The notes under the pieces are model-generated. The model made no database searches and was not told the origin of the DNA. It worked only from the letters and a program-made list of their open reading frames with translations. Positions 46,280-59,500 of a stretch of 64,000 bases of DNA are shown one piece after another. Location of the stretch: positions 1,984,001-2,048,000 of the forward strand of contig NC_057318.1 in NCBI RefSeq assembly GCF_000687475.1, in the 5' to 3' direction. The position numbers and the translations under genes were made by a program. Each line of letters opens with the position of its first letter. The stretch's first letter is position 1. The stretch comes from Ustilaginoidea virens. Its lineage: Eukaryota > Ascomycota > Sordariomycetes > Hypocreales > Clavicipitaceae.

Positions 46280-46675
46280 CGATTAGTAAGATAAAAGACT
46301 ATCTTTATTTATTACTTGCCTCTTACTAATAGCAGATAGTACTTAGAAGTGCCTATTTTACTTATATATCAAAATAGAAGCCCTATTATATTATAAGTAT
46401 TAATTCATATTATATTTAATATGGTTCTAAATTAATTAGGGTAAAGCTAGATTAGAATACTATAAATTGTAAGCCGGTAGAAAATATATTGGCCCTATAG
46501 AAAGCTGTTACTTATAGGCAAAAGGTAAGTCTTATAGCTTATTAGTATTTCTTAATTCTTTAGCTAACCCTAGTAGGTAGATAAGGATGAATATCATATG
46601 GCCTAATAGGCCGCCTATTGTTCTATTGCACTAGTAATTTTAATCCCTTAAAAAAGTTAAGATAACTCCTCTCTT
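46280..46675 (-). mobile_element. LINE-B copy B3, second part
   Basis: Continues B3 after A3; parallels 57265-57600 of B2 except for about 60 extra bases near 46401-46465. It breaks off near 46675, where sequence of a different character begins. Confidence 0.55.
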
Positions 46676-47135
46676 GTAATGTGTGTCAAACGAATTTCGC
46701 CTGCTAAGATAATGCAGTATGCAAAGGATAAAGTAGTAGAATAATAAAATCACAGTAAGGTAAAGTAACGGCACAGATAAGATACGAGACTAAGGCGTAG
46801 GGACAATCTGATGTGCATTCATTCTGCATTCTTGCTTGCGTGCATACATCCATACTCTTTCCTTCCCACTATTTAGGTAGGAATATTTAGGGATTTAAAT
46901 ACATAATATTCCAATATAGAACATCCCTAGTGAAATCAATCTGATGTGAATATCGTGACTATACTGTAATATTATAGATATATGGCGAAATGTGTATTTG
47001 TAGTGCATCGAGATTTGCGACAATAAAATAGTGTAATCAATTTGTGATATATTATATATTTGCGCATAAGGGAATGTGTGGAAGTACTAGGTACTAAACT
47101 TTACTAGCAGCCGCCATATAAATATAAGTACTGAA
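46676..47135. other. Unassigned non-RIP sequence between repeats
   Basis: 460 bp with normal CpA and TpG frequency, for example GATGTGCATTCATTCTGCATTC near 46808. No ORF of note, no match elsewhere in the window and no clear terminal repeats. It could be part of another solo LTR or a scrap of unique genomic DNA. Confidence 0.45.
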
Positions 47136-50100
47136 TTATTATTATTATTAAATTACGCTAAAGGCTATTTTAAAGCTAAATAACCTATCTAGTACTTCTA
47201 TAAAGATAATTCGGAAAGGAAAAACCCAATAGCTAAGAGGAAAACCCTTCCTATTGTTGCAAAATGGTGATTCAGAACACTATTGGAAATGTACTGGATA
47301 CCGACAGTGGCGTACAAGGCGTTGCAGAATAAAACAAAGAGCTGGTTAAAGATTTAAAGCGCACAAGAGGTTGACCAGAGCAAAGATGTTAGGGAAATCT
47401 GATTCTAATTGTTGGTGACTATTCTAGCTAGAAAGAGGGAATTTTGGGCATATTTCTACCATCTTGAAAAAGTGGTTGAAAATAATGAAAAACCGCAAAA
47501 AATAGCGAAAAACCCGACGAAAAGTCGGTCTGCCCAACCGTGCCCAGTCTGTGCCCAATATCCTACCCAGTGCCTACCCAACCAAGCCCAGTGGCTTGTA
47601 GCGGTGTGCCGGATGCCCTATAACAGCCTGCCGTACGGGCCGGAAGCCCTATATCGGTGTGCCGTAAAGGCTCGATACAGCGGGTGACTGTATGTAGAAG
47701 GCCGAAAGTGCTGGTATTAGCAAGATTTGCCCATTTGGTAATCCCGTAGAAATGCGCCGCCTATTGTGGGCCCTGTGGCCCGCTGTGACCGGCCGCTGTG
47801 GCCGGATGTGGGTCGCTGTGCCGGTGCCGTGGCCGGCGCTGTGGCCCACTGTAATCGGCGTTGTGGGGCGCTGTGCCCCACCATAGCGCCTGGTATAGCC
47901 ACCGCGATATCTCAACGTAGAGACGTCGTACGGTAGCGAGACCAGTACCAAAATACAGCTAAAAAGGCGCTGATTTCAACACCTATATTTTTAATTTCTA
48001 TTTTATATCGCCCTATAGTAGGGGCGGCAGGTATCTAGTATATAAAAGAATAGGATATACAACCGCTTAAGACTATATCTAGCGGTATTATATAGGAAGA
48101 GTGCGAGCGAGAAGTCCTAGAGTATTAAGTCTAGGTTAGTAGTCTTATCGGGCAAGAAGTAAGGGGAGGGTAAAGCTGGAGGGGTAAGACTAGCGGTATA
48201 TTCGCAATAGGCGCATTCTCGCCAGGCGTATATCTATAGTAGCCTAGGCACTTCTTAGTATATATTAGTTTTTAGGTCGGAAGAAAAAGTAAGCTAATTC
48301 TAAGGGTTAAAATAAGCGGCCTTAGGCACTGCATTAGTATATAGGTTAGCGATATCCTCCGATTTAGTGCCTTTTCTTCTTTTCTTCTTTTCCTCTATAG
48401 CGCTAATTTTAAAGTATATAATAACCCCTCTATTGCGGTATAAGGCCGGTGCTAACCCTATTAATAGAACGGCAGCAGTAGCAGCGATAATAGCAGTAAC
48501 AATAATAATAATAATAAGAATAATAATAGTAAGAATAAAAATGCCTAAGCGGCGGCGATACTAGATAAGGGGGTAAGTGTGGATCTTACGTATAGTAGAA
48601 CCATAGCTAACCCTTATATAGTAGCCCGGCGAACTATATATATAGCCTTATAGGCTATATCTAACGTGTTTAGAGGATCCCAAGTATAGATGCCGTAGCT
48701 AATAAGGTATAGACTAGGTCGTACCTGCTCTTTAGCGAGGCTAATATAGGTAGGGACTAATGCGGCCTACTATTCCTACGCCCTAGTAGGCAAGATATAT
48801 ATACCCCTAAAAAGGACCCCTAAAAACCGGGTCTTGGTATAAAAACTCCTAAACGCATAAGAGACTATTACTAAAGGGATAAAGGTATATTTTCGATTTA
48901 TATATAGTATAGATTACCGGCTGACTATCTTTACCTTTAGGTAGATAACTATAAGGCCCTTTAGTAGAGGGCTAAATAAGCATCCGCCTTTTAGGGGCGT
49001 AATTAGGTAGTAGTAATAGTAATAGTAGTAGTAGTAAAAGGCCTTAGCGCTCCTAAGACGACCTAGGAGATATTAGACCTTAAAGAAAGAAAAGTCTTCG
49101 CTTTAGAATAATAGGCCCGCGCCTAAAAGGATATTACTATATCGTTATAGGTTTTCTTAGTCTAAAAGGGGGGGGAGGGGGCTTTAAAGGGGGTGTAAAC
49201 TAAAAACAATAGGGATAAAAAGGGGGAGGGTAATAGGGGGAGTAAGGGGGGGGAGGGGAAAAAGGATGCCTTTAATATTAAAATAATAACTATTGACTAA
49301 TTCTAGCCTATAGGGCCTAAGAGATTTGCTTATTCTTAGGGCTCTTTATTCCTATTATAGGATTACTATAAATATTATACGAGGGCTATATAAAGGTATT
49401 TAGTAGCTCTTTTGGCTATACTATATTAAAGGGATTAAGCAAGCTAGAATTAATCGAATCGGTTAATATTAAATATTTAATAGGCAATTATTTATGCAAG
49501 GTATAATTTATTGAATGCGATAGATATACTATATTAGTCGCAAAGTAAGCTAAAGCTAAGACTAAGTCCGAAGAGTATATATTTTTATCTATAGTACTTT
49601 AGGCAGGAGAGGATAATATAATAGAGGTCTTCCGGGCCTTCCCTATAGTAGTAGAGAGGTAGTAGTACTAAAGGTACTTATTATAGATAAAAAAAGGAGT
49701 TAAAGCCGATTTTTTCTATATAGAATTAGGTAAGTATTGCTAATTCGTACTTTTATAGGCCTTTATATAGTCGAGTTATTTTTGCTATAGATTAGAAGTC
49801 TAATGCCCTTTTAGCCGCTAGGGTCTTATGCTAGGGGTATTTCGCCCTTACTATTACCTAATTACTTTATTAATAGTTATATTAGTCTTTTGCTAGTCGC
49901 TTTTTAGCTAGGAGTTAATTAGGATTAAAATTGGGGAATAATATATAAGCTAAAGGTCTTTAGTAGCCTTTCTTTTATTAGCATTAAAATATCGCTACTA
50001 CTACTACTAATATATAGTTAATCCTATTAGTTATGCCTATCTTATCTATTTTTTTTAAGAACTATTAGCAGATATAGTTAAGATAGAGGTCAATTAGGGG

Positions 50101-53100
50101 TATAGCTACCTTAGTCTTAAGGGTATTTAGCGGTATAATCTTTAAGGCCTTAGTAATTATGTAAAGGTAGGCTGACTATTTTATAGCTAGGGATTTTATA
50201 ATACTTTTTACTACCCTTCTAGGGGTAGTAGGGGTATATTATACCCCCGCACTAAAGGCTATAGAGGTCTAGATAACCTATACATAGATTAGGCGTACTT
50301 CCTAGTATTAGCAGTCCTAGATTAAAGCCGCTATTACTATAAGTGCGAATCGCTACTATTTAAATTTCTTTATAATCTTAATATAGTATTCCCTCTATTT
50401 TAGTTTATAGTAGATTTCGACTCTTAAGAATCTAGTATACTACTTTAGCTAGATTATTATAATTTTAAGCTATACCTTAGTCTTATCCGCCTTATATGCG
50501 TAGGTAAAGTAGATAAGCTCGCTTTTACTAAAATTAAAGTTAAGTCTAGCTTGCTTAGACTAGCTATTATAGATAAGCTATGCTTTCTTAAGTAGCGCCT
50601 TTATCTCCCCTATATTTCTCCTATAGGCTATAATATTTATATCGTCGGCGAAGCCTAGTATAATAGTTAAAGCTACCTTTTATAGCCTTTTATAGAATAA
50701 TATAATATAAATAAAAAAGAGGATAAAGGAAAAAAGGGACCCTTATAGTACCCTAGCGGTAATCGGCAATTTCTCTATAAGCTATCCCTTAAAGTAGATT
50801 TATACTATTTGCAAATTGGTAAAGCTATATACCTATACTATAAGCTATAGTAAGAGCCCTTTATTAAAGAATAGGTAGATAAGGCGGGTATAGTTAACTA
50901 TATTAAAAGCTGCTAATATATCTAGTTGAAGGAGTAAGGCAATACCGCTATAGTATTAGGTTATATAAATAATCTCTACTAGTGTATTTAGTACTATATC
51001 GGTTGACTAGTTTACCTTATTACTTATTTAAAGGTCTAAAAGGAGGTTACTCTCCTTAAGGGCAATAGTAAACCGCCTTACGACCATAGCTTTTATAACC
51101 TTCCCTATTAGGTTAAATAATAATATTAATCTCTATTCTTTTGCTTTTAAGTATTCTTTAGGCCTTTTCCTAGGCTTCTATAGTACTACTACTTTAGCCT
51201 CCTAGAATTAAGCTAGGTAGTACCTAATATAGTATATTTTATTAAGGAGATATATAAGGGTTTAAACGAGTAAAAGGCTATATGCTTTAAGGAATCCTAT
51301 TAGGAGCTTATTAGGGCCTAATGCTTTCTAGCCTACTATACTATATAATATAGTATATACCTTTTTATAGGTAAAGGAGTCTATAGAGGGGAATATAGCA
51401 GTAGTAAGCTAGAGGAATATTAGATTGGGGATATCGTTATAAGTAACTTAGGAGGTAGGGAAGAACTATTAGGCAAGTACTTATACTTTCTCTTTATACG
51501 TTATTGCCTTTAGGCCTAGACCGTTTTATTCTAGTAGGAGGATCTTTTTTAATTTAAGCATAAGGCTACTATATAGGCAAGCTTATTTCTCTAGAGACTA
51601 TAGGTTAGTATTTTAAGTAATTACTTTATTAAAGGCCTCTCGCTATAACTGGCGCTATTCCTCCTAAATAATATAGGATTAAATCGCTTTTACTTTTTAA
51701 ATAGCATTAAAGTTCTCTAGGGTATAATATACTACTTATTTTCGGTAGGCCTTTTTTACTACTATTTAGGCTATCTTAGCATAAGAGTTCTACTAGGGCT
51801 TTATACTAAGAGCTTTAGAGGCCCTTTTTAGTGCCATAATATTAGCGATACTCTAAAATTAGCTAGTAAGCCATTTGGCATATATATCTATCTTAGTAGG
51901 GGAGTAGAGTAGGGCCTTAGCATAATAGGTAGTAAATCGGTTTTTTACTTTAGCTTAAGTAAGATATCAGTTAAATAATTTCTAGCTATTCTTTAAGGGA
52001 GGGGCTTTTACGCAATAGTTATTAATCTTAATATATATAAGCTAGGGGATATAGTTAGACCTAATAAGGTTAGTATTTTTAAGATATTCAATTGTAATAT
52101 TTAGTATAATCTATATATAATTAATAGTACTACTTTTCTTTCCTAGGGCCCTTCTTATTATTTTATTATAAGGAGTAATTAGCCTAAGCTGCTATTATAT
52201 TATAAGTTTAAAGAGAGTATTAATATTAAGTAAGGTCTAGTTTAGGCTATCCTAAAGAGGGTGGTATATATTAAAATCCCTAATAAAGACATTATAGGGG
52301 CAGGGTAAAAGCTTAATAAGCGCAATAAGGGGGGTTATCTAATTTAGCTTATAGCCTAGAGAGTAGATAGAATAGATATCGGTATATAGTAGGGAAATCT
52401 TATACTAATTAGTTCTTTTATCGCTAGATTATATGCTAGGCCTATACTGCTTATAGATATATATTGCTATTCTCCTACTATATACTACTAATATATATCT
52501 TCTAAGGCTAGGGCTTAATAGGGTCTATTTAGGCGCAGCGGGTTCTTAGATCGCTATAATATTAGGCTTATACTAGTAATAAAGTATTAGTCTTATCAGG
52601 GTAGTTTTCTTCTTCTATATATTCTAGTAGAGGACTATTATTATATAGATAATTGTAAGGGGGTTAATAGTAGTAATATATTAGAGGTGGCTATAAGTTA
52701 GGCATCTAAAGTAAGCGCAGTCGTACTATAGTTTTGCATAAGGGCAGCTTAGAGGAAAGTAATAATACTATTATCGGCCCTAATGTAAAAGGTCTTATTA
52801 ATGCTTTTAACCGGTCGGCCTTATTTCTAAGGGGAAGGCTTATATGGGGGAGATCTACTAGCTATACAGCAGTAGCTTTAATCTGCAATTAGGATAATAT
52901 TAATATCTAATACTATATATAAGGCAAAAAGCCTTAGTCTATCGCTATAGGAATTTCTAGCTTTTTCCTATTATTTATTCGCTACTTTATAGAGGTGGGA
53001 CCACACTAGGTATAATCTATAACAGTTAAGGCAGGATTCGCATTAGTTCTATATAGTAGTTAAGTAGCTTTAATTGCTATCTGAGTGGCATTTAGAGCCA

Positions 53101-54264
53101 TACCGGCCGTAGCAAGCTACCGCTATATAGTATGCAGCGATATAGCTAAATTTAAAGCAAGTATAGTACTAGCAAGGGTATATAGTATTATTATAAGGTT
53201 CGGCTTTAAATATCTCTACTTAGTATATAATGCCGGCTTTATAAAGCTTATTTATAAGGTCGATAGAGTCTACCCCTATAATTAGGGGCGCTTATATTAT
53301 AGTCCCCTTAGGGTAGCAAGGGGAGACCTTAGTAAAGCCCTCTCTATTAGCTTTAGTAAAATTCAACTAGATATCCTTTATTGCAGTATTTATAGTATAG
53401 TAGGTTAGGAAGCTTTTAATAATAATACTAAATGAATATTAATTAGGTTCCGCCTCTTAGCCGAAAGTAGGGTATACTTAGGTTATATCTATAGTATACT
53501 TCGCTTTTTCTTTTTTAAAGGTAATAATCGTATTACTATTATAGAGCCTATAGGCTGTAATTACTATTCCCTCGGCGGTAGCCTTATTAACTATATTAAC
53601 GATTTTAATTAGGATACGATTCTAAAGGATTTCGCTAATAGTATTTCCTTTAATAAGGACTTTACGGTAGATATAGGGGGGTACTGCGAGGGGAGCTAGG
53701 CTGTATTAGGGTAGTATAGCAGCTATAAGTCCTTATGCGGCGATAGATATCTATATAGTAGGGGCTGTAGTAGGTTTTAAGAGATTCTATATAGCCTTAT
53801 TAACTATGGTCTCGATTATCTATATAAAGGTTCCGATAGGGGTATAGATATTACCTGGGTCGGCCTTTTGCTAGGCAGTCTCTATTATAAAGTTTATAGC
53901 TTCTCGCACTCTTCCTAATACTATTAGGGGAATATAGTCCTAAAGCTTTTTTATAAAGTCTATAATAATATCGGCTATTAATCGCTTTTGCCCTTAGATA
54001 GGTTCGGTCTTAGTCTGGTTGTACTATATACTATTTACAATTGTAGTATTAGGGTTGTAGCGGCTATATACTATACCGCCCTTATTCCCTCTATCGATAT
54101 CTATTACTTTATCTGCGCCTACCGCGCCTACTCCCTAGATGTAATACGCTATAGGTAAGGGGGGTAAATAGACGAGAAAAAGCGATTAGAAATATCAGAA
54201 TTAATTTTAAAGGCGGTTCTATGCCGCTACCTAGGTGCGGGCAAAATCGCGAAAGTTTTTTTTC
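47136..54264 (-). mobile_element. LINE-A copy A4, full length, inverted, holds a solo LTR
   Basis: Minus orientation: (TAA)n tail at 47136-47152, hairpin, polypyrimidine tract as G runs (49165-49260), ORF2 relics, ORF1 knuckle near 53085-53180, 5' block GCGGGCAAAATCGCGAAAG at about 54237-54255. Without the 727-bp solo LTR and its duplication it is about 6.4 kb. Unlike A1, A2 and A3 it has no obvious target duplication: the left flank is non-RIP DNA and the right flank is another LINE-A fragment. Confidence 0.75.
47255..47981. repeat. Solo LTR of an unidentified LTR retrotransposon
   Basis: 727 bp bounded by TGTTG...CAACA and a 5-bp duplication CCTAT (47250-47254 and 47982-47986). If it is removed, the LINE-A 3' sequence reads through as in A1 near 40530-40560. 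It is GC-richer and not RIP-mutated, with runs of GCTGTGGCC-like units at about 47760-47880. TG...CA ends with a 5-bp duplication indicate an LTR left by recombination between two LTRs. The frames across it look spurious. Confidence 0.75.
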
Positions 54265-54458
54265 TAAGGAAACTTATTAAAGATAAAGGAAAAAATTAAA
54301 GCCGATTTTTTCTATATAGAGTTAGGTAAGTATTATCAATTTATATTTTTATAGGCCTTTATATAATTAAGTTATTTTTACTATAGAATAGAAGTCTAAT
54401 GCCTTTTTAGCCACTGGGGTCTTATACTAAGGGCGTTTCGCCTTTATTACTACTTAAT
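54265..54458 (-). mobile_element. LINE-A fragment A5
   Basis: About 190 bp matching 43285-43455 of A3 and 49670-49860 of A4 (starting CTAAGGAAACTTATTAAAG). It is a piece of another LINE-A copy directly behind the A4 5' end and is cut by the Gypsy LTR at its right. Confidence 0.6.
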
Positions 54459-54711
54459 ATAAAGGACTGGCCCTAGGGCTACTATAAATAGGCATCGAAT
54501 GAATATATTAAATAGACTAAAGAGGAAAGAAAGAAGACCCGAATAGGGACCTCTCGGATGCCTATTTATCCCTATATAATATAGGTCAGGGTCCTAGTAT
54601 AGTCCTATAACCCTATGCCGTTAACCTATCTGATCCTGCCTAGGCTAGGCATAGACACAGCCCGAATCCTAGCTATATTATAGCGCGGGCGTAGCCCGAG
54701 CCCGTAATATA
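54459..54711 (-). repeat. Degraded Gypsy LTR, inverted (copy 3)
   Basis: 253 bp, inverted relative to 540-794. Shared features are the CGGGCGTAGCCCGAGCCCG block, a TATATAAT box and the same ends. Next to it at the right lies the same purine tract seen as pyrimidines (ACCCCCCTCTTCTGC). Confidence 0.6.
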
Positions 54712-55110
54712 CCCCCCTCTTCTGCATCGCAATTGGATTAATTATATCCTATAATCCCCCCTTCCTCTGCGCGGACTAATAAGGTCGCCGGGATTTTCAT
54801 CGCGATACCCTTAAGTTATAGGAGTAATATACATTTATATAGGTATTAGGCTCGGCTTATGCAATTGGAGGATTCATAGGGTGGTCAACCTAGGTATAAT
54901 ATAGTAGAAACATATAGAAGTCTGGCGTTATATCGCCAGCTAAAGACCGCTTATGATAGCTAAAAGTATTGTAAAAAATTTTCCGCTAGCTATTAGTAAG
55001 AGATCCCTTTAGGCGAGGGTATTTTTCCCCTCGCGCTTATTCTTCTTACCTCTTTTTCTTCTCTCTTCCTTCCTATAGCCGCTATAATTATCATCGGCAT
55101 TATAACTATA
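54712..55110 (-). repeat. Gypsy-adjacent internal repeat, inverted
   Basis: Inverted counterpart of 1-539 with many transitions. Shared marks are the TCTGGCGTTATATCGCCAG and TTTCTTCTCTCTTCC stretches. No coding frame is supported. Confidence 0.5.
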
Positions 55111-56503
55111 AGTATTATCCTCCGCCTAGGGTTTGAACGTTAGAGCTAATCGTCGATAAGATTATATTTTATTCCCGTTATTTATAAGCCTATATATCGA
55201 TTCTAATCCGATCTAATTTTATAGATTCTTTTGATTAATTATATTAAGATTTAATTATATCTGATTTAAACCCTAGTGGTAGTCCTACTGTAAGTGGTAT
55301 TAATACTCCTGCGGATCCTAATATTATAGAGATCCCGCGACCTATAAGTAGACCGTCTTTAGTATATCCTAACCCATTAGAGACCAGGCCGAAACTATAA
55401 TATACCGCAAGCAATTACCTACTTAAGGGTAATTCGTCCGATAAAGAGTATAAATATGCCTATAATAAAGAGTTCTTATACGGGCGGTGTAATAAGAAAA
55501 TATAATTAACTAGAGTTTTCCCTATTTATAAGCAAAAGGGTAAAAGTAAGGTATATACCTACTGCTAGAATGTATATAGCTCGTATATTTAACTAGACTT
55601 TAAATTAGCTAGGAATCTAAAGCTCTAATAGATCTATTAAGTATAAATAAAAGCCTATAAGGATAGGATAGCCGTTATTAAGTATATATAATCCGCAATA
55701 GTAACAATTAAGGCTTAGGCTGCTATCCTTTCGCCTTCCTTCTAGGCCCTTAACGACTAATAATATTATACTATAGCTGCCGACTAAATAACCCCCTATA
55801 TCCTATATCTTACCTTTAGGTCTTATAGTGCCGCTAAAGAGGTTTTAGCTAATATCTCCTAGGCTATAACTCCCTCCCGCCAATAGGCTAAATTGATTAT
55901 CGATTTGGCTCTTATATTAAATATTATATAGGATACCTAAAGGGAATCCTAGAAGTATTACTCTTATATAGAGCGGTTTTTAGCGGCCCCTATATATCCT
56001 TATTTAGGACCCCCGCCAGCTCGCCCTATATTACTGTACTACCTTAAGGCGCTACTTATATATAGGTAGGAAGCATAGGCTTATCTAGAAGCTTATATAT
56101 AGTATCTATAGTTATCTTTATATTAGCTGCTACTATTAATACCGCCATCGTAGCTACCGCTATAGCAGTCCTAGCCGCTATTATAGTAGTCTTAGCCGCT
56201 ACTGCCTTATCCCCTACTATATACCTTATAGCGTTCGGTTTAAGCCCTATTATAGCCCCCTCCTTATTCGCCCTATAGCGCATCTCCTAGAATACTATCC
56301 TATTATAGACGGATAAGCAATTATCCGCGCCCAAACTATTCGCTATATATATATCTAAACCCTTAGGGGTATTATCCTAGGGGCTACTTATAGTAGCTAT
56401 AGCTGCCGCCGGAGTATATCGACCTATATAATGCTAGGGAGGGCCTATATAGGGGCGAATAATATAGCTATAGAGCCGGAAAGGGGGATAGGTAATACTA
56501 ACC
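55111..56503 (+). pseudogene. Unclassified RIP-degraded ORF
   Basis: A plus-strand frame from about 55290 to 56280 is interrupted mostly by TAG and TAA at places where Trp or Gln would fit. It includes R-P-I-S-R-P-S-L, then N-S-S-D-K-E-Y-K-Y-A-Y-N-K-E-F, a stretch with two Cys near V-Y-T-Y-C, and Y-L-G-P-P-P-A-R-P near 56010. I recognise no family. The opposite strand also has an open 75-codon frame at 56056-56283, but that is poor in conserved-looking blocks. Confidence 0.4.
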
Positions 56504-56518
56504 TAAGGGAGGGGCATA

Positions 56519-59500
56519 TATATATATATATTACACTAGCTAAGCTATCTAGGGGGGGGATAAGCCCCCATTTAGCCTAGTGCTAGTACCTCTATGCCTA
56601 ATCTATATAGGAAACCCGAGTGCCGGGAGGAAAACCTATATACTGTCTGTGGTCGATGGTATCCCTTCGGAATCGAAGGGGGTTTACTATATATTGCGAG
56701 GAGGTATCCTATCGCGCGAGACTAGGTCTAGCGGCAGGGCTAGGAAAGTGTGGATAGTAGGCGCGCCTCGATAGGCGCGGTAATTTGCCTTAGTGGTCAT
56801 TAGTTATTAGTTATTAGGCATTAGTCAGGCTCTAGGGTGGGTATAAATCGGAACCGATATGGTCAATATTATTAGGTATGGGAGGCGGCGGTGACGTTAG
56901 TATTGGGTGGGCAGCGGTATCGCAGTAAATCGCGCGTTTTATTATTATTGGCTTTATCTGATGTGGGTTAGGGCAGCTGGCAGACAGTCGAGTGATCCAG
57001 TGCGGGTATATAGCGGTATAAAGTCTCCCTTACCTGCCCTACCTTTTTAATTCCTTTCCTCTTCCCTTTTTATTCTTTATTAAAAATTGCTAAGAATTTT
57101 CCTTTACTTCTCCGCCTCGATTGCGCTATAGTAGTTTTTATATATCCTTTATTTTTCGATATGCCTACCGTTCTAGAGTTAGGTCCTGGCCTAGCTCGAA
57201 AATGGCTATATCGTCCCTATGTATACCGCGGTGCCGATATAGCCGCTTGTTATTATGACCAATAAGGTAAGAGGTTCTCTTTAATTATTATCTGTCTTTT
57301 TCTAATAGTAGGTAGGGCTCGGGGGTGCCTATTTCGCTTATACTTTGAAGCAGAAGCCTTATTATATCCTAGTGTATAATACTATAAACCGCAAACCGGT
57401 AGAGAGTATACTTACATTACAAAAGGCCTATACTTATGAGTAGGAAGTAAATATATCAGTTTGCCGGTATCCCTTAACTTTATGGTTAACCTTAGTAGGT
57501 AGACGAAGATAATTACCATAAGGCCTAACAGGCTGCATATCGGTCTATTGCGCTAGTTACCTTAGTGCCTTAAAAAAGTTAAGACGATTCTACTATTATA
57601 ATGCAAATAATAGTGCCTATAGTCCTAATCTTGCTACCGGCCGACTTCCTTAGGCTTATTGAGAGAGGGGTTTTAGCTTTAGAGCGCGCCTATAGCGGCA
57701 AGCCCTAGCCTCTCTCGTCAGTTGAAGGAACTAAGCCTCCTACTATTACTACTAGCAATAGAAGCCCTACTAGTTCTATTATTGCATTAGATATCGATAA
57801 TGAGCCTGCTCCCGGGCCTACTGCTATAGAGGAACTACCTTATAGCAAAAGGGTCTCGCCAATATAGTCTAAAACTCCTACGATGCCGTCTTCTAGTATA
57901 TTATAGCAAGCAGTTGCGTTTTTAAAGTTTATAAAGTCCTAAGCGGAGTCTTAGCTAGTAGCATCTGCCTCTGGAGTGCTAGCTATACTGCTATTAAAGC
58001 CTCCCCTGCCTACTGCTTAATCGGTATAGCCTAAGTAAGCCAAGTTAGTAGTTCTATTGCTATCTTCTCCTCGTCTTTATACTAATACCCCTGTCTTTTC
58101 CCCCTTTAAGAGGAAGAAAAAGGGGTTAAAGATAATAAAATCGCCTATAAAGGGAATACTAAGTCTAGCTACTAAAGTTAAATAAAAGATACATTCGAGA
58201 TCTATAGTCTCCCTTTCCCTAGAGGGGAAGGGGAAGGGAAAAGGGAAAGCGAAAGTGGCTCCTAATAATAGCTATAGTAATAGAGAGGGTGGTATAAAGT
58301 GAGTAAGGGTCCGGGGGGTTAAAGATACTAAAAAGATTAAAGGTTTAAGTCTATCGACCGTATAGATAGCTTATATAAAAAGGATATTCTTCCCCTATCT
58401 ATATAGTCAGTCGTATCTTTATCTATAATTATCTATATATACATATATAATCTGGGGTTAAGGTGCAATCGTATCGGGTTACTATTAGAGCTAAAGTCTA
58501 TATAGGCGGTAAGTGCAATAGCTAAAATAAACTATTTAAGCCGGCAGGTATTAAAGACCTATTTGATAACCTATTTAGCTAAATCTTTATTTTCGAGTAC
58601 TTAAGTGATACTACGCTTATTTAATACGGGGCAGTCTTAGATATAAAGGGGAGGGTTTCTAAGATAGTTACTATACTCTAGGATTATATATTCGATATTT
58701 TCTATATTGGGACTATATCGGTAGTATAGGTGGCGGATAGATAGGACCTTCATCTTATATAGGAACTTATTAAGGCCTATTTTTTCTATTCTAAATTAGG
58801 TAAGGAGGGAGGACTTATATTTATAGAGGTTTTTATAGAGGTTTAGTATCTTTTTTATAAAGGTGAAGTTAAAGGCATATTCGGCAGTAGGGCGGTTCTT
58901 TAGTAGGTATTATACTTAGGTAAATCGTTATTTCGATTGCTATCTCTTTATCTATTTAAGAGCTAGAGAGTAAGCAGGGGATAATTCGTTATCCTAAAGT
59001 AAAATCGAATCTTTAAAGGCTATATAATTTGGTATTCTATTCTCAATCGGTCGCCCTTATCTATAGGTAGGTCTTTATTATAGCTGAGTCTGGATAATAA
59101 TATATCTATTAAAAATAAGATCGGCTATACTATTTTCTCGGGTTCTAATAAGGAATCGTTATTAGGCTAGGTTAAAGTAGAGGTCGAGTGGGGGGACTAC
59201 TACTTTAGTTTCTACGATTGCATTAAATATTACTTAGTAGGCTCTTATAATTATATAGAAGCATTTTAACTATTTAGCGGCTAAACTATATATAATGCCT
59301 CTTATTACTTCTCCCGGCTTTATAGGAGTATACTAGATTCTAGCGCTAAAGGCAATTATGGTTCTAATGACCTATATATATAGTAGTCAGGCTTCGCGGA
59401 ATTAATATCCCTATATAGAGGCCGCTAGAGCGATAAAGGCGAGCTTCTGCCTTTCTAATTTCTTTACTATTTAGGCCCTATAGTTAGTCTAGCTAAATTT

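Noticed and set aside
47649..47951. Arg/Thr-rich frames in the 727-bp element
   Set aside because: They arise from GC-rich repeats inside a solo LTR and show no domain.
47255..47981. MITE or hAT remnant
   Set aside because: Only 5 bp of inverted ends, with TG...CA and a 5-bp duplication, which favours a solo LTR.
56580..56774. 64-codon ORF in LINE-B
   Set aside because: Antisense to the LINE-B 3' region next to the tail hairpin; not conserved as a frame in B0, B3 or B4.
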